Assembly (NCBI RefSeq): GCF_043641665.1
Contig: NC_092184.1
Span: 21,899,108-21,963,107 of the forward strand
DNA length: 64,000 nucleotides
Origin: Enoplosus armatus
Lineage: Eukaryota; Chordata; Actinopteri; Centrarchiformes; Enoplosidae
Direction: 5' to 3'
In this document: positions 1 to 13,978 of the stretch, in pieces
Position numbering within the stretch: position 1 is the first letter of the stretch
Layout of the letters: each line of letters starts with the position of its first letter
Position numbers and translations under genes: made by a program
The notes under the pieces: model-generated
Told to the model about the DNA's origin: nothing
Databases searched by the model: none
The model's input: the letters and a program-made list of their open reading frames with translations, nothing else

Positions 1-1492
1 TGAGGGTGTTAAACCTCATGGAGCGCTGTAATACCACAGGGTACAGCTGTGTGATAAAAAAGCAGATGTTCCACCCACTTCAGCTTCTAATGTTTTCCAC
101 TGGGAGAACACGTGGGGGTCTATGTTCTACATATGCATGTACACGTACATGTGCTCGCTCATACACGTATATTGTCACTCCCATTGAAATGTAACCACCT
201 CTGTCTATATGCTTTTTTATATGTATACATTTGAGCAGTCAACAGTTAACACCTAATGGGACCTCCTAGAAAACAAGCTGATATGTAACAAGGGGTTTAT
301 AGTTTTTGACTATTAAATCTGACTACTAACGTTTTCCCAGATAGTTAATATTTTGAAAGTGTCACACCAGATCATGCATGTGTGAAAGTACTCACAGCAT
401 GTCATTGAAAGTTTGTTGTCCTGACATCAGAGGCCTGCAAAGTGGAGCATGTATAATCACATTTTCATCCTGGCTTTGTTCGTAATTACTTATCAAAGGT
501 TGATTAGTATGAGATGCTGTCACTGGAGTCGTTGAAGGCAGCACAAAAGGCAGCGCATTTTTTAATTTTTGGGAGGTTGTGCTTGGATATTATGAATGTT
601 TTATCTGTTACTCTTTCAGAGAAGATTCTCTACAAAATGTATTGCATATTGTTTTGCAAATTAAAGAGATGTCACACATTCAAATGATTTGGCCTTACTC
701 CTCCTCTCTCTTTAAAATGATACTTACACCTAAAGTGTGGGCTTCACAGAGGCTGTCAAAGTGCTAAGTATTTGTTGAAGTACTTCTTTTAGTCATTTGT
801 TCTCTTTTTTACCCAAAATGCCACAGAACTCAAATATTACAAGAAATCTCTTCTTCTGGGGGCTGGAGCCTCTGTCTTACCAAAGGTATTCATTTAAATA
901 AGCTGCACTCTACATCTTAGCATCAAAGCAATACATTTTCTTCTTTATGCCAACCTTCATTGTAAAAAAAAAAACAACTGAATAAGTCGTTCAACAAATA
1001 AAAATAATTTATGGTCCTGAGGTTCATTGAAGTATCTATTTTTAGGTTACACCTCACGCGCAGAAATTCTTGAGGTTCAGTGTTGGTGCTGATGTGAAGT
1101 TAATTACAGTCTCCAACTCCAAATGAAAAGTGCAAATGAAAAGTGTCAATTAAATAATGAGCTTTTTGTATCATGCAGGCGGCAACAGTGTGATGACTTA
1201 TCTCACTGATATAAATATGTACATGTATGTATGAACATTCAAAATCTACATATAAGATATCATTCACTATTGCAAAATTCACCCCTCATTCACAATATTT
1301 CGTCCCTGCAGTTGGCTGTTTATGAATACAGTATGTTGATCAGGTGAATAAGCATTATGGCAGATATTTCACCTGCCACGGGCTACAGTTTATACTGTAA
1401 GCCATTATTTCTTGCTTTGCACAATTGTTTGAGAGCTATCTGACATTTATGCAAAATGAGAGAATATTCTTACTCTTGAGAATTTCCCATCC

Positions 1493-1531
1493 GTATCCCT
1501 TAAATTAAATCAAATCTAATTTAAGGGATAC
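1493..1531. repeat. Short perfect inverted repeat
   Basis: Two 15-nt arms (1493-1507 and 1517-1531) are exact reverse complements around a 9-nt spacer and could form a hairpin. No transposon ends or gene are visible nearby. Confidence 0.8.
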
Positions 1532-2832
1532 TGCTAGACTGTGTAATGTTTATTAAATATTCATTCAATATAAATGTATGAATATGTATGCTCATCACTG
1601 GTGGATACCCAAAAGGCCAGTTCCAGCTGGTGTTGCTGCTAAGCCTAATATATACGGTACTGTAACCCCCTTTATGTATACATGCAGTATGGCCTCGAGT
1701 GGCGGATCCTCCCCATGCAACAGAACACTTCACCCCGATAAGGTTTCCTGCATCCATTTATGTGTTTTGTGAAAACGAAGCAGCCAGCTAGAAAATAAAA
1801 TCCTTTTCCCTATTAACCAGACGGGTGCACAGCCGGTCGTCGGATTCTCTGAATTAAACACTAAATTTTCAATTGGTTTCAGAGCCCACCCACTCCAGTC
1901 TCCTTACATACACTATAAGTCTATTTTATTTTTTAATTTATAAAACATCAGCGCAGCCTTGTCACGCAGTATACTCATAATTCTCCCAGTGGAGTTACTC
2001 TCTTGTTCACTGAATACGCTGCATTATGTTCTGATCACTGCAATATGTTCTCAGTGAAGGAAACAATTACACTACTTTTCTTTTCTTTTTTTACCCTCAA
2101 CTGTATTAAGTTAAAAGTAAGTTTGTAAGTTTCGAGTCGTCACATACATATCCAGTAAAATATCAGGACATTTTTGAACATGTAGTTTCCTATTGTTTTC
2201 TTTGAATTATGTTTTATTTGGGACACAAATCCCTAAAAGATAATTAACTTGAACCAACTTCTCTGTCGTGTTGCTTTCTCATGTCAAGTAATGCAACACA
2301 CCAACTAAAATACATCAGCAGTACTTAATGACAATATCAGTTTGTGCATTATAGAAGGCTAATCCAAAACTGGGTTTAATCTCTGTTGAAATTATCTGTG
2401 GCCAAATCCTGCTACTGAAGCCAAAGCAGGTGACCACTTCAACCCCTTTAGGCTCAACTGACTGTATTATGTTGCCACTGGGGATACATAATCAGCTCTC
2501 ACAGCATCTGTCTCACCATGTGGATTAACAGAGTCAGTGTGGAAACCAGCAGCACTCTAATCAGGACCAGCCAACCTAGTAGGAGACACTAATATGTGGC
2601 ACCATGGTGCTCTCTGCAAATACTGCACAGACACTGATATTTCAGCTTGAGGGGAATTCTCCACTTTAGCTGACCATATAGAAACATAACTTATATTATA
2701 TACTGTATAACATATTAGAACTAACTAAGAGGGACACGCTGCAATTAGTTTCATTAACAGCATTGATAGTGAACAGCTATAGCTCTTGGATCCAAAACAC
2801 AATTCGGACAAACAACAATTCGACAAACAAAA

Positions 2833-2849
2833 TGTGTGTGTGTGTGTGT
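2833..2849. repeat. (TG)n microsatellite
   Basis: A pure TG run of about 8 units, followed by a degenerate TG-rich tail to about 2872. Confidence 0.9.
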
Positions 2850-5699
2850 CTGCGTGTGTGCTCATGCATGTGTGCCTGATACTGTTCACATTTCATATTG
2901 AAAGTGAAAACAAATTACAATTTCATTCCAATAGGGCATCTTGAGTGTGCCTGATTAAAACGATGGGCAGAATCATAAACTCATTTGTAATTTACAGAAA
3001 ATTAAAAAGATCAACAAATCATTTGCCGCTACTAATATAACTCAGTGGGTCCATTACTGTGCCATTAAAGGAGAAAATTTACTTTTTTTATCTTCCAGTT
3101 TCTCTTCCACCCACAACAGCATTTCATCATTTGATTGTTTGATATTGATCGTGGATGATATTTGCAAAAGATGACCTTTACACTTTTGGTATACTTGTTA
3201 CTTACTATACTTTTTGTCTTTATGTTCATGGAGTACATACAGAATGTTTTCTGCATAAACTGCTGCATGTCTTTTGTAAAAGTCAGGTTATGAATGTGTC
3301 TGTGATCAGGGACCAGCTGAAATGGTTTCCTGTACTGTGCTGCTGTTTTCTTGCCACCCAAGGCAACAATTACTGTAAATTCATTACTCCATAAAAGCTA
3401 TTATACTACCATTAAAAGTCCATTATGAGAGGGTGTTGTTGGAAGATAGGAGGTGCTTGCTGGCCCTCTGGGTATCAGTCACAGATGCTTAAAAGGCAGA
3501 CAATTAGAGGACTTTAACATGTTAAATAGCTTTTATCCGATATAAATCAAATTAGTAAGAGATTTATTCATTTATAGCTCATGATGGCCAATGTGTCTCT
3601 TATTTAGGTCTCTCAGGATGAAGAGGATATGTTGACCAGTAGCATGACAAAATCCCCGACTTTAACTTCTTTAAAACTATATATGGATTTAAACAACAAC
3701 ACCTGTCAGCCGCGTACATCTTTCAAAACTGCAAAGAGACTCTAGAGAGAAAGAAAAAGGACACGAGTGTCAATAAAAGAGCGTGTGGGCAACAAATGCT
3801 GTTCACAAATTTTCTGTGTCCAACCTCATTAAAGTGACAAATAAGTCTATCAACACATTACATCCAATATGCTGTACTAATTTTATCATAGACAAGCCAA
3901 GGGACTGGTTGATGATGCGATTAGGTTTATGTCCGTGTCTCCACCACCTGGAATCACGCGCCGTTTGTCAACACGCTGCTTAGTTCCCACGTAATGCAGT
4001 TTGTTCTGAGTCAATCGCCTGACTGTGGCGCTCCCTTGAGTGTCACACTGCCTGACTGACAATACAGATTATATTGCCCTCCATGTGAAGGATCGCTGAG
4101 CAGTTGCCGCAAAACGCCCAAAGAGATTGGATTGGAGCAAAGAAATTAGGCCATTTATAGTAATGTCATCCCACTGACGAGCTGATTTTTAATTTGGCTT
4201 TTAGAGGAGGAGGCAGCAAGGACAGTGCCCAACAGGATCTATTCGGCCGAAGCAGAAATTAAGAGGCATGTTACACTTTTTACACTTTTTTTTATTTGAA
4301 AGCTATTGTAATGAAAATGGTTCTATTATAGTGATTTTGTTTTGGTTTTGGATCTTTCAGTATTGAAAAACTGCCACAACAGCAGACAAACACAGATGAC
4401 CCAGGAGAGGATTGTTTTTTTCTGCCCATGTGGACTAATTTCATACCAGATATTGTGTCTTAAAAAGAACCCTCTTCTCTTCTACATTACCGCCTCCTGT
4501 CTGGAATTACATTTAGCTGCAAGCATGCCGTGCTCTCTCTTCCATGCAACAACACATTTATCTTTTGTTCTTTTGTTTTGTCTCTGCTCATTCCGAGGAA
4601 TGTCACTTACCTCCAAAATTGCGGTGCCCGAGGCAGAAGGTAGAGTATTTGTTTTCACTGTCTGTTTCACAAAGCCCGGCTCATTTGTCAAAAAGAGCGT
4701 GATCGGAGGGCCCTGCCCCAACACTGTTTGTCTTGTATTGATCACCTCTTGTCACGGCTGCCTTTCTTGAAGGTGATGGGCGCTTTCTCTTTTCTTTCAT
4801 GCTTGTTTTCTTTTTTAAGAGTTGATAGGGATGTGTCCTTACGTTTGGTTTCTTAAGATTACCAATTACAGTGTTTGACTTCGCAATTGTATTCATGATC
4901 AAATAAATGTTACTCAACCCACACATACGTTTCACTAAGAATAATTCTATTATAATTGGAGAACTTGTTCACATGCACTGTAGTAACCTGGTTACTGTTA
5001 ATCCATGTGTAAATACCCCCCCCCACACACACACTGTTGTCACAGTCAGAATTTGCCCTGTCTGAGACCTTTCCCATGCATGTCCTCACATGTGAAAAGC
5101 CAATTAGAAACCTGATTATGCCGATACATGGCCAAGAAATTGTCTTTCTCCTGAAGAGATCAAGCTAACCGTAACCCAGTCAGTTAAGTGCATGTAAACG
5201 CATTGATCGTATAGTTGATTGTTATGCTCCACCATTCATGATAGAAAACGGTGACGTTGTAATCCATGAAATAACTATTAAAATCTGTTAAATTCTTTAA
5301 ATTTTGCCTTGTATTATCTAAAGATAACAATACCATAAAGTGTAAGTTGTGTCCACAGGAGCATACTCGACAGTCGGCAATCATCACCTTGTGGCGAAGA
5401 AACCTCGTTTTGTTGCAGCTGATATTGAAAATGCCTCAGTTGAGTTTTTGACTGGCTGTGCAGCTGTAACACAGAGAGAAATGAAAAATGTGTCAGGGTG
5501 AGATGTGGAGGAAATGCTGCTCGTGTCAACGATAGAATCACCATCTGTCAGACAAATTCAGAACAAGATAACAATGACAGGTAAGCACTGTATGACTTGT
5601 ATGAGGGAGCATATAAGCATAGTGTACTGTGCACCGTAAATATTGTCAGTAAATAATAATGATATTTTCATTTAATGTGTAAAATATATTTTAATTGAA

Positions 5700-6650
5700 A
5701 TTGGCCCCCCTGAACACCTCTCTTTGTAACTGGACCCCAGACAGTATGCATCGGGAAAATCCCCTCCTCAGCCACCACACTTCAGCCAGCACCAGCACCC
5801 CCCACGTACGTGTGCTCAGCCCACTGCTGTTCAGTGACCCACGATTACTCTGCCAAATATGACCCCAATCACAAATATTATCAAGACGCCAGGTGGAGCA
5901 GTAAGCACTTGGCAAGAAAACAACAACAGACAAGGAGCAAGTCAGAAACACCAAGTTTCTTGGTGGGCACATTGTTGATGAACTCAGCTGGTCACACAAC
6001 TGCACCTCCCTGACCAAGAAGGTACCAGCGACGGTGTCCTGACCAGCTGCATCGCTGTCTGGTATGGAAACTGCAGCAACTTTGACTGTAAGTCCCTCCA
6101 CAGGATAGTGAAGTCAGCCAAGTCCATAATCGGGACCTCTCTCTCCCCTCCATGCATGTCATTAGCACTAAAAGCTGCACAAACAGGCCCTCCATCATAA
6201 AAGACCCCTCCCATCCCTCTCATGGACTCTTTACCCTGCTGCCATCTGTAAAAAGGTACCAGAGCATCCGGACAAGATCCCCCAGACTCAGCAACAGCGT
6301 CTTCCCCCAGGCTGTCAGACTCCTCAACACCTTGCTACCCCCAAGCTCACACTGCTTACACTTAACATTTATTCTATACTCTCATTATATTTATATTTAT
6401 GCGTTTCTATTTTTAGTCGTGTAATAGTTTTTGCCCTGCATGCTGCACTACATGTTTGTACCTTGTTTTGTATCTTGTTTGTAGCTACTCTTGCACCTTA
6501 TGTGTTGTCTGAATGTTACTTCACTCCCACTGAATGTTGCATCATTCATTCTTTTTCTTTTGCACCGGGGGACTAGGAGAAACACAATCTGCAAGTTCCT
6601 CTATGTACTGTACGGCACTGTATACAGATGGATGACAATGAAGTCTCTTT
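5700..6650 (+). mobile_element. Decayed LINE 3' end (reverse-transcriptase C-terminus and 3' UTR)
   Basis: Reading the plus strand in shifting frames gives pieces typical of the C-terminal end of fish non-LTR retrotransposon ORF2. These are an 'AVWYGNCS' segment near 6055-6080, then 'KSAKSIIGTSL' near 6110-6145, then 'DPSHPSHGLFTLLPS' and 'SIRTRSPRLSNSVFPQAVRLLN' blocks near 6205-6335. A T-rich 3' region follows and ends near 6645 with a 'GACAATGAAG' type tail. Stops and frameshifts interrupt the frame, so this is a dead, 5'-truncated copy. I think it is L2/CR1-like; the exact clade is uncertain. Confidence 0.8.
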
Positions 6651-6659
6651 TAACTCATA

Positions 6660-7990
6660 CTGTATAGTATTGAACAGATGGCGTGTCTGCCTATAAAAAG
6701 AGCCCATGGCAATATCAAATGTTGTCTGTTCTGCCTGTTGTCCTTGTTTGCATCCTTATTTGTGTCCTGACCTTGAATGTCAATCTCCTGCCCCTGTTAT
6801 TATGTTGTGTCATTAATAGCCTTGAAGTGTTAATCATAATCAGAGGGAAAATAAGAGAGGAATGGCAGCATGGCAGTGAGAGAGAACAGCAGAAAGAGAG
6901 GTTTTTCAGAATGTCTGAAAGGCATCAACAGCAAACTGCATGAGGATTATCAGTAGACAATAATAAAATGCTCCTTAATGTGGGTTCATGTGTAGGTTCT
7001 CCCCAGTGATTGCAGACACACCAACGGAAAGGCCATTAAAGGTTTATCAGTGGTTTGCAGTGGCTTGGCCAGAGCCGCTCTCAAGTAGATGAATATGTTT
7101 TTTGTGGCATTAACAGTATCTACTTAAATGGCTAACTGAGCGGCCGCCTTTCTCCCAGGATAATGGGAGGTAAGTCTAAAGCCAAATGTGCTCTTTACGG
7201 CTGTAAAGAGAAAACCAGCTGAATGAAACCTAAAGAGGCAGCCTTCCCACTGGTGTTAGCATCAAGATGACATCACCATGGTAACCCTGCATCACCACAG
7301 ATTGTAGATAAGCCCCCAGGTCCGAAACAATAAGGTGAGGACATGACCTACATTAAATTCTTGCAACACATACGTGTAAGGAGCCCCCATTTCCACTCGC
7401 CTCTGTTCATGCAGATGCTCCCCTCACAACAGCTTAACGCTCTTGCTGAAGAGGGCTCAGTTTGCAAATGACAGCACCAGCAGAGTTAAATCCCTTTAAA
7501 TGTCCTGAAATGACTCACACAGATGGGTTTAATAGAAGTTATATTTGAAAAGGTCGACAGGCACCAGACCCAACAGCTGTAATGACCGCCACCAGACCTT
7601 GGTCACATTGGACCTGAAAGTAATCCCTTGTGCTTGTTTTATCCTGCTGTGCTGGAAGGATCAGATAGGTGGCAGTCAAACATGAGGAAAAATCGACATA
7701 CATGGTCTCAGTTAAAGAGCAATTTAACACCAGGCTGAAAAGCAGTGCATCGCTGCCCTCTCTGGTTGACTCTGTTTCATCTCTGACCACATCCAGTATC
7801 ATTACTGGATGTGGTCAGAAATATGCACTCGACAGTGATGTCACAGTGACCTGACACACCCTATTGTACACTTCTACATCACTGCAGCACTGAGGTCTAA
7901 CTATTGGAGCAAAAACAAGATTTTCAGCTGGTGTTACATTGCTCTTTACGTTGAAGTGTGTTGATTTTCAAATGGAAAATTCTCATTTCA
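6660..7990. other. Non-coding spacer
   Basis: No gene is seen. A segment near 7150-7175 has an acceptor-like CAG and a donor-like GTAAGT around about 12 nt, but nothing connects to it. A perfect 17-bp inverted repeat lies at 7782-7819. Confidence 0.65.
7782..7819. repeat. Perfect 17-bp hairpin
   Basis: Arms 7782-7798 and 7803-7819 are exact reverse complements with only 4 nt between them. There are no terminal features of a transposon and no gene context. Confidence 0.85.
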
Positions 7991-7999
7991 TTTGTCTAG

Positions 8000-8235
8000 C
8001 AGGTATTTAATCCAAAGTATTGAATGCATAAAAATTTTGACCTAATGATTGTGCTAGTTGAAAGGTCAAAGGGTCACCAAAGTTATTACAATTCATCCTG
8101 AGTGGGACATGAAGATTGTACCAAATTTCATAGCAATCCATCCAATGGTTGTTGAGAAAGTTCAGTCTGGACCAACGTGGTAGACCGACCAACACAGACC
8201 AACATTGCCATCCATGGAGCCATACTGCTAGTGTA
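8000..8235. repeat. Dispersed fish repeat fragment
   Basis: This segment resembles a repeat scattered through teleost introns and spacers: 'aaaattttgacct', then 'tttcatagcaatccatccaat', then 'gttgttgagaaagttcagtctgg', a 'gaccgaccaacac' stretch, and 'attgccatcc' followed by 'agccatactgctag'. It has no coding capacity. The assignment rests on memory of the family, not on a search. Confidence 0.6.
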
Positions 8236-8239
8236 GTAA

Positions 8240-11200
8240 ATCTTGCCCATTTTTTACTTTAAACAAGTTAGATTAAAACAACATTAGTTGACCACACCAA
8301 CATGGAATAACCTGTAAAAGCAATTAAAATGAAGGGCTGTAACGTAATGTGAATTTCCATTCAGTCTAATCATAAATGTTCTCTCTGGTGTCTTTCATTT
8401 TACATTATTCCTGAGAAAACAGCATGCGGATAGCTAATTTGATTGCTTCAAAGAGAATCCAGTTGTGAAATCAGGTATGCTAATTGACAACGTGGGGTAG
8501 AACAGTCCTTAACTAATACTTATCATCTGTTTATGTGATGCAGTAATTTATAGTATAAACCACAATTATGAGTTATTAGGTTAAAGGGGCACTGCATGTG
8601 GCACTCCACACTCTGTTCCACACTCATTAGCAGCTCATTAGGAGAGTAGTGATGGTCCCACTAAGATTGCGGAAATACCAGGAAAATATCCTTGTAACTA
8701 CTGCATACAGATGATGCATTTAAATCAAGGCTTTAAAATCCGCCTCCGATTTGACTGCTTTTTATCTATTTTTTTTAGCATTTGCTAAAAGTAAAAATAT
8801 TTACCAGCTTTTATTAATCTATTTCATTGAACTCAACAAAGGAAACCTCAAAACGGCAATTACAGCTTTTTATCGAACAATAATCCTGCTATTACAGCAG
8901 ATTTTGGTGTGTGAATAAAAATACCTATTCGGAAACGGTCGTATATGTCCCTCCCACAAGCAGCAATTGTCCAATCATAGCTTAACAACTGTAACTAACA
9001 GGCCCGTCAAGGTTTGGATTTCTCCACATTCTGGAGAGGTATGCATGGGGCTGCAGCAATATCCATACATGTTAGATAAAGTTTAAAGAGTTTGGAAGGT
9101 TGTGTCTTTTTATTTAGTTACCAAAAACACAAGAGTAAGGAATGGACTAAACAATGTGTTTCTCTGCTCTAATGTAAACTGCAAATGTTAGCGTGCCAGG
9201 CTAAGTAGCTTACTGCTTTCAGTAGTAACGCTACTTCCAAAGCCAAGGATTTGTGGGGTTCCAGGTTATGTTAGTAAATAAGCCCGTTCACAATAACACA
9301 TCCACTGTATAATATTTCCCCACTAGTTGGGAGCCTGGTCCTATATTAGTGTTTAGAGTAACTTTAGCGTTTTCATCCTGCTCTAGTGGTTTACACTCAA
9401 GCAACCCCGGCCAAACCTGTTATCTGAGGAAGCCTTACATTCACCAAACACACTGGTTAGTCCTCATCCTAAACGCCTTCTCTCTTGAATGCCACGCAAC
9501 CAAACAGGGTTAAGTCAGAATTAAATAAGAAAATATGTGTGGTCAGACTCATATTATAATTGTAATAGGACTATTTAGCTCTACACTCAATACAAGAACA
9601 GTGATGTTATCTTTATTTCCATCTTCTATGTGGATCACTTGGTGAGTTGTACTTGCCTGGGACCTTTACCCTCAGTCTGTGAGCACATTGTGTATGTAGC
9701 CAGTCAATGCATATTTAAGACTCATTTACAGGGTTCTCGTTTGCAAACAAGTCAGCTGGAAACATTAAAAATTAAGCAGGGGACAGTGTTTTCAACTAAT
9801 TCATGAAGCTAACATTAGCATAATTAGCCTGCTAGCTCCAGTAAATAAAGACTGCCAGCGACATTGATCATTTCAGCTGGCAAAATTGATTGTCACCGGC
9901 TAGATATGAGAAGCCTGCTTTTTCTTTTCCTGAAATCAAGTGCCCTTTGTTTCAAAAACCGCTATGAATTTGGAGTGGTAAATCTTCCATCATTTTCATA
10001 ATAATCTGCATAAGTGGGGTGCGAGAATGGAAAGCTTGACAGGGGTAGCGACAGTAACTAAGAGGTGCAGAGCTTTGCAACCGATCAATTATGACTGACA
10101 ATTGTGTGCCATATAAAAAAATCAACAGTTGTTTCGCCACGTGACAGTAGTCAGGATCTCTTCCTGGCATCTAACAGGGGGGTCGGCCTGAAGCTGAACC
10201 ACAGACAAATTAAGTGCTATGTGTATTTTCTAACCTTGGACTGATAATCCTCTCCCTGGGGTGTTCTATGACATTCCATGTTTCACTGAAAGTGCATTTG
10301 AGTGAGTCAGTGCCGTTTGGCTAGTCTGCGCTCACTACTGCTCTCTATTACCATAATGATGACTCAGTCCTGTTCTCTACCACCTCGTCCTGTCCAATCC
10401 CATCTCAGTCCTCGGCTCTCATGCCCTCTCCTCTCCTCCCCTCCTCTCCTGCCTCTCCTTCCACCGTCCTGTCCTTTATCACCTTGTCCTGTCGTCTCCT
10501 ATTCTTAGACTGCTCTGTCATCCCTTGACCACTCCTCTCCTCTTTCCAGTTCGCTCCTGTTCCTGCAGTTACTCACTTTCTCAGTCTGCTGACACAACCT
10601 CCCATAGCTGTCCGTTACAGTTTTTCCATTACAGCCAGGTAAAAGGATTTGAATCGTAATGTTGTGTTACAGGACCACAATGTCATATGTCGTCATTAAC
10701 CGGCACACGGATTCGTTAAACTGAATTGCTGGATACTGGCCAAGTGTGTAACCAAGCTGTTCTCTGTTTCCTCCCCCCTCCCAGCAATCACAGCTCATGT
10801 GCCAAGGCTGAAAATAGAATCTGCTGCATCATATTCTCAGTACTCCTGGTAAAGTACCTATGGCTTAACATAGTGCTGTGACTGCTGCTCTAGGTGAAAC
10901 TGTCCTGGTTTTGGCAGAGGTTTTTCCAGAGGGACAGCACTAGATATATGGATAGATACATGAAATCTGCTATCTTCATTGCTGAAAATGTACATTCTGG
11001 AGATTCCCAACAAATGCAGTGGTACGCTCAAGCTAAAAGCAATTATATCTCTGCTCCAACTGGAACTGATGGTGTTAACATGCCATTGTGCTCTGTGCTC
11101 TGATATTGGATTTGATTATGATCTTTATTTCATCCACCAAAGCCTTGTGAGATATGATATGGACTTTCAAACACATCCCTAGAAATGTCATGTAATGTGG

Positions 11201-12750
11201 GGTCAAATAAATGCAAATCACAAAAGTATTGCATAAATGGCAAAAAGACTCTTTTGATAATAAACATAATTTAAATAGAAGTTATTTGAATATGATAAAA
11301 TGCAGAAAAGAAAGAGACTCAAGCTCTCTTTAAAATACTAATCCAGCCAGTGGCAAAATACCGCCAGGATGGCTGCTGTGAGTGAATAAATAAATTAAAT
11401 GGGAAATTTAATTTTGGGATGTTTCCTGGCAGGGCTTAAGAACTGTTAGATGGCAGCATCTGATACACTGAACCTGCGAGAATGAAAGGATAATGGGTTC
11501 AAACCAAGGGCACAAAGGCAGGCTCAGCCGTCAGTGGACCATCTAGGCCACATGCAGGACCACAGCAGGCAAATACAGAGGCCATTCAATATGTTTAACT
11601 ATGATCAACAAATGATGAATGAATCAACTACACCTATTAACATCCTACAATAATGACTCATTAATAAACACATTGTGCAAATCAAATTCTTGGGAATTGA
11701 AGACTTGACAAACTTTTGGTTAATGGTGAAATGAAGGTTCAATGACTTTGGGTAATGAGCTGCAAAATGTTTTGACCTAAAGAAAAAACTATGAATACAT
11801 TAAGAGTTCATCCATGTTCATCAGGTCAAATGTTTTAAAAGGTTCAGTCTTACAAAAGCTAAAAAGTGCATGTTTCATACAAAAGGCAGAATTTCAGTCC
11901 TGTGAATAAAAGATGCAAAGGCCTGTAAAACTGTACAAATGTACTAACAAATAATGTATCATACAACAAGAGTGCAGTCCAGTGCAACACATTAACATTC
12001 ATGAATAATTAAGAAACAATTACTTAGTAATAATTAGGTCATGATTTATAAATCATTAGCAAAAACAATGATAACCTTTTAGGTTGATTATACTATATTT
12101 TAAAGCTGATGAATTGGTAATGATGATGGAAAAATGTTACAGCAGTTATGATTCTAAATTGTATTAATGAATTTTATAATTCAACATATTTTATTATGTT
12201 CCACTTAGCACCAAGCATTTGTAATATAGGAACCAGTCCTTTCTGAACTCAACTTCTTCTCATAGTCAGTGTTTTTTTAAATATTAAACCTTCATTATTT
12301 TCATATGGTACTATTTAAGTCCAAGAATTCCACTTCAGTGTTTTGGTCAGAGAGGCAAAGTGCAAGCAAACAGGGAATCAAATGTCTTGGCACTTTTTAT
12401 AGGTTTGAATAACCACCATGTCAAGACTTTTCGATCTTAAAACTAATTTATTGAGGTTGTTTGACTCTCCACACTGTTCAAGGTTTCTTATCGCACTGTC
12501 AATGTGTGCACATCACAGTGACCTGTGTGACCTTATTAAGTCAAATTTTATAAATCAGATTGTCCAATGATCAGTGGGTTTATATCTGATTACTTTCTGC
12601 TAAACTGTACAAAAAACAAATTAGAATCTATGTCATGTTCCTACATCTAAATCAACATATTGACAAACTCTAATCATGAAGATTGAAAGCCAGCCACTGT
12701 GGTATCAGTCAGGACACTTTTATTATTACAATTAAGTAAATCCAGGACAT
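8240..12750. other. Gene-poor region, no supported gene
   Basis: No exon is recognised. The notable content is a long pyrimidine-rich low-complexity stretch at about 10370-10560. The rest is AT-rich unique-looking DNA with only short open frames. Confidence 0.65.
10370..10560 (+). repeat. Degenerate TCCTG/CTCTCC-rich low-complexity tract
   Basis: About 190 nt dominated by C and T on the plus strand, with recurring 'tcctgtc' and 'cctctcctc' units. It reads as a decayed minisatellite or polypyrimidine tract. Confidence 0.7.
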
Positions 12751-12754
12751 CGAC

Positions 12755-12860
12755 CCACCCATCCATCCTTTTTCTGCCACATATCCGGGGCCTGGTTGCG
12801 GTGGCAGCAGGCTAAGCAATGTAGACCAGACGTCCCTCTCCCCAGCAACGTTTTCCAGCT
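12755..12860. repeat. Dispersed repeat fragment (ATCCGGGGCC...GGTGGCAGCAGGC type)
   Basis: The stretch with 'ccatcctttttctgcc', 'atccggggcc', 'gcggtggcagcaggctaag', 'ccagacgtccctctcc' and 'ccagcaacgttttccagctc' matches my memory of a high-copy fish repeat. Only a fragment is present and it is not coding. Confidence 0.6.
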
Positions 12861-13932
12861 CTTTTAACATTTAAATAGATTAGATGACTAAATTCATAGT
12901 TTAAATTCAAGTGTCAATCATCAACATGATCATTACCTCCATGGTTTTAACAGAAACACTGTCTACCGGCTGTCTGTCCAGGCCAGTTACAACCTAATGC
13001 TGTAAGCTGTCTCTTAAAGTTCCATAAAGTGATATATTTGATGTTAACATTAAATCCAACTACTCCCTTTAAAGTGAAAGGTTGTTATAGCGATGCCAAT
13101 CCCACTGAGAATCAACACCCAACTCTTCAGCTCTAGCCAGCAAATCAATGGCTGTTTGTATTAAACTTCACATGGTACCCTACCTGCCCAGCATGAAACT
13201 ACTGAGAATTTCAAGGTACCATGTGCAGATTTTGACCACTAGTAGCGCAATGGAGCAATATTTGTATGAGTGGATCCCAGTTGTTTGTATGGGATTCTCA
13301 AGACACTCTGGGCGTCCTCGATGTGTAAGTGGGCATTTGTTTAAAAAATTGATCAGCTGATTATGGCTATTATGGCTCATCGCTTCAATTTTGTTAAGGA
13401 GTCTTTTTCCTTCTGGTGGTCAAAATGGATTAATTCAGCTGTAAATGCATAATCCAGCAGTGATGAACTGCTACATTATGGGAACTAAATACCTTAAAAA
13501 GTAAAACTATTACATCATTGTTGCATGGCGGTCTAATTCTTCCAACATTGAAGTAACCCGCTGGTGTAATTTAAGTGTGTGGCAGCAATTACGATGCTGT
13601 CTCTGTATACCGATCTTTGATCTTACAGTCCAATGGGATTACCACAATATCAAAGAGACTTTTTTGCAGTCATTCAATAGAGTCCTCATCAAGCAATCTT
13701 GAATTCTAACCAAGCAACTGATCGTCTTGTTCAAAAGAAAACACACTTGCCATGCAGACCAGCTCAGTGTGATCGCTTATGATTAAAGCCTGGTAAGTGT
13801 TAACTTTCATTTTGGCTTCATCCTTACCAGGAGAGTTAATTCATCTGCATCTGTATATATAGATATGCTAATCTTTATCTTTATACAGGTTCTCTTGCTG
13901 AGACTTTGTAGTAATTGTCCAGATGAGAGCTC

Positions 13933-13936
13933 TGTG

Positions 13937-13976
<40 letters not shown>
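13933..13976. repeat. (TG)n microsatellite
   Basis: About 22 TG units with one TGCG interruption near the start. Confidence 0.95.

Positions 13977-13978
<2 letters not shown>

Larger units (their letters stand above)
1..5690. other. Gene-poor region, no supported gene
   Basis: AT-rich DNA without any exon I can support. Open frames are short, overlap on both strands and match no family. It contains a (TG) run at 2833-2849, a perfect 15-bp inverted repeat at 1493-1531, and a stretch at about 4125-4260 that is less AT-biased and looks like possible conserved non-coding DNA. Confidence 0.7.

Noticed and set aside
4342..4770. 142-codon open frame
   Set aside because: The product is a low-similarity mix of hydrophobic and cysteine-rich stretches, with competing frames on the minus strand. 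It looks like chance.
5314..5544. 76-codon minus-strand frame next to the LINE fragment
   Set aside because: No similarity to LINE or host proteins is recognisable, and it does not continue into the LINE frame.
7140..7180. Exon-like CAG...GTAAGT pattern
   Set aside because: It would be a 12-nt exon with no partner exons or frame; a coincidental splice-site pair.
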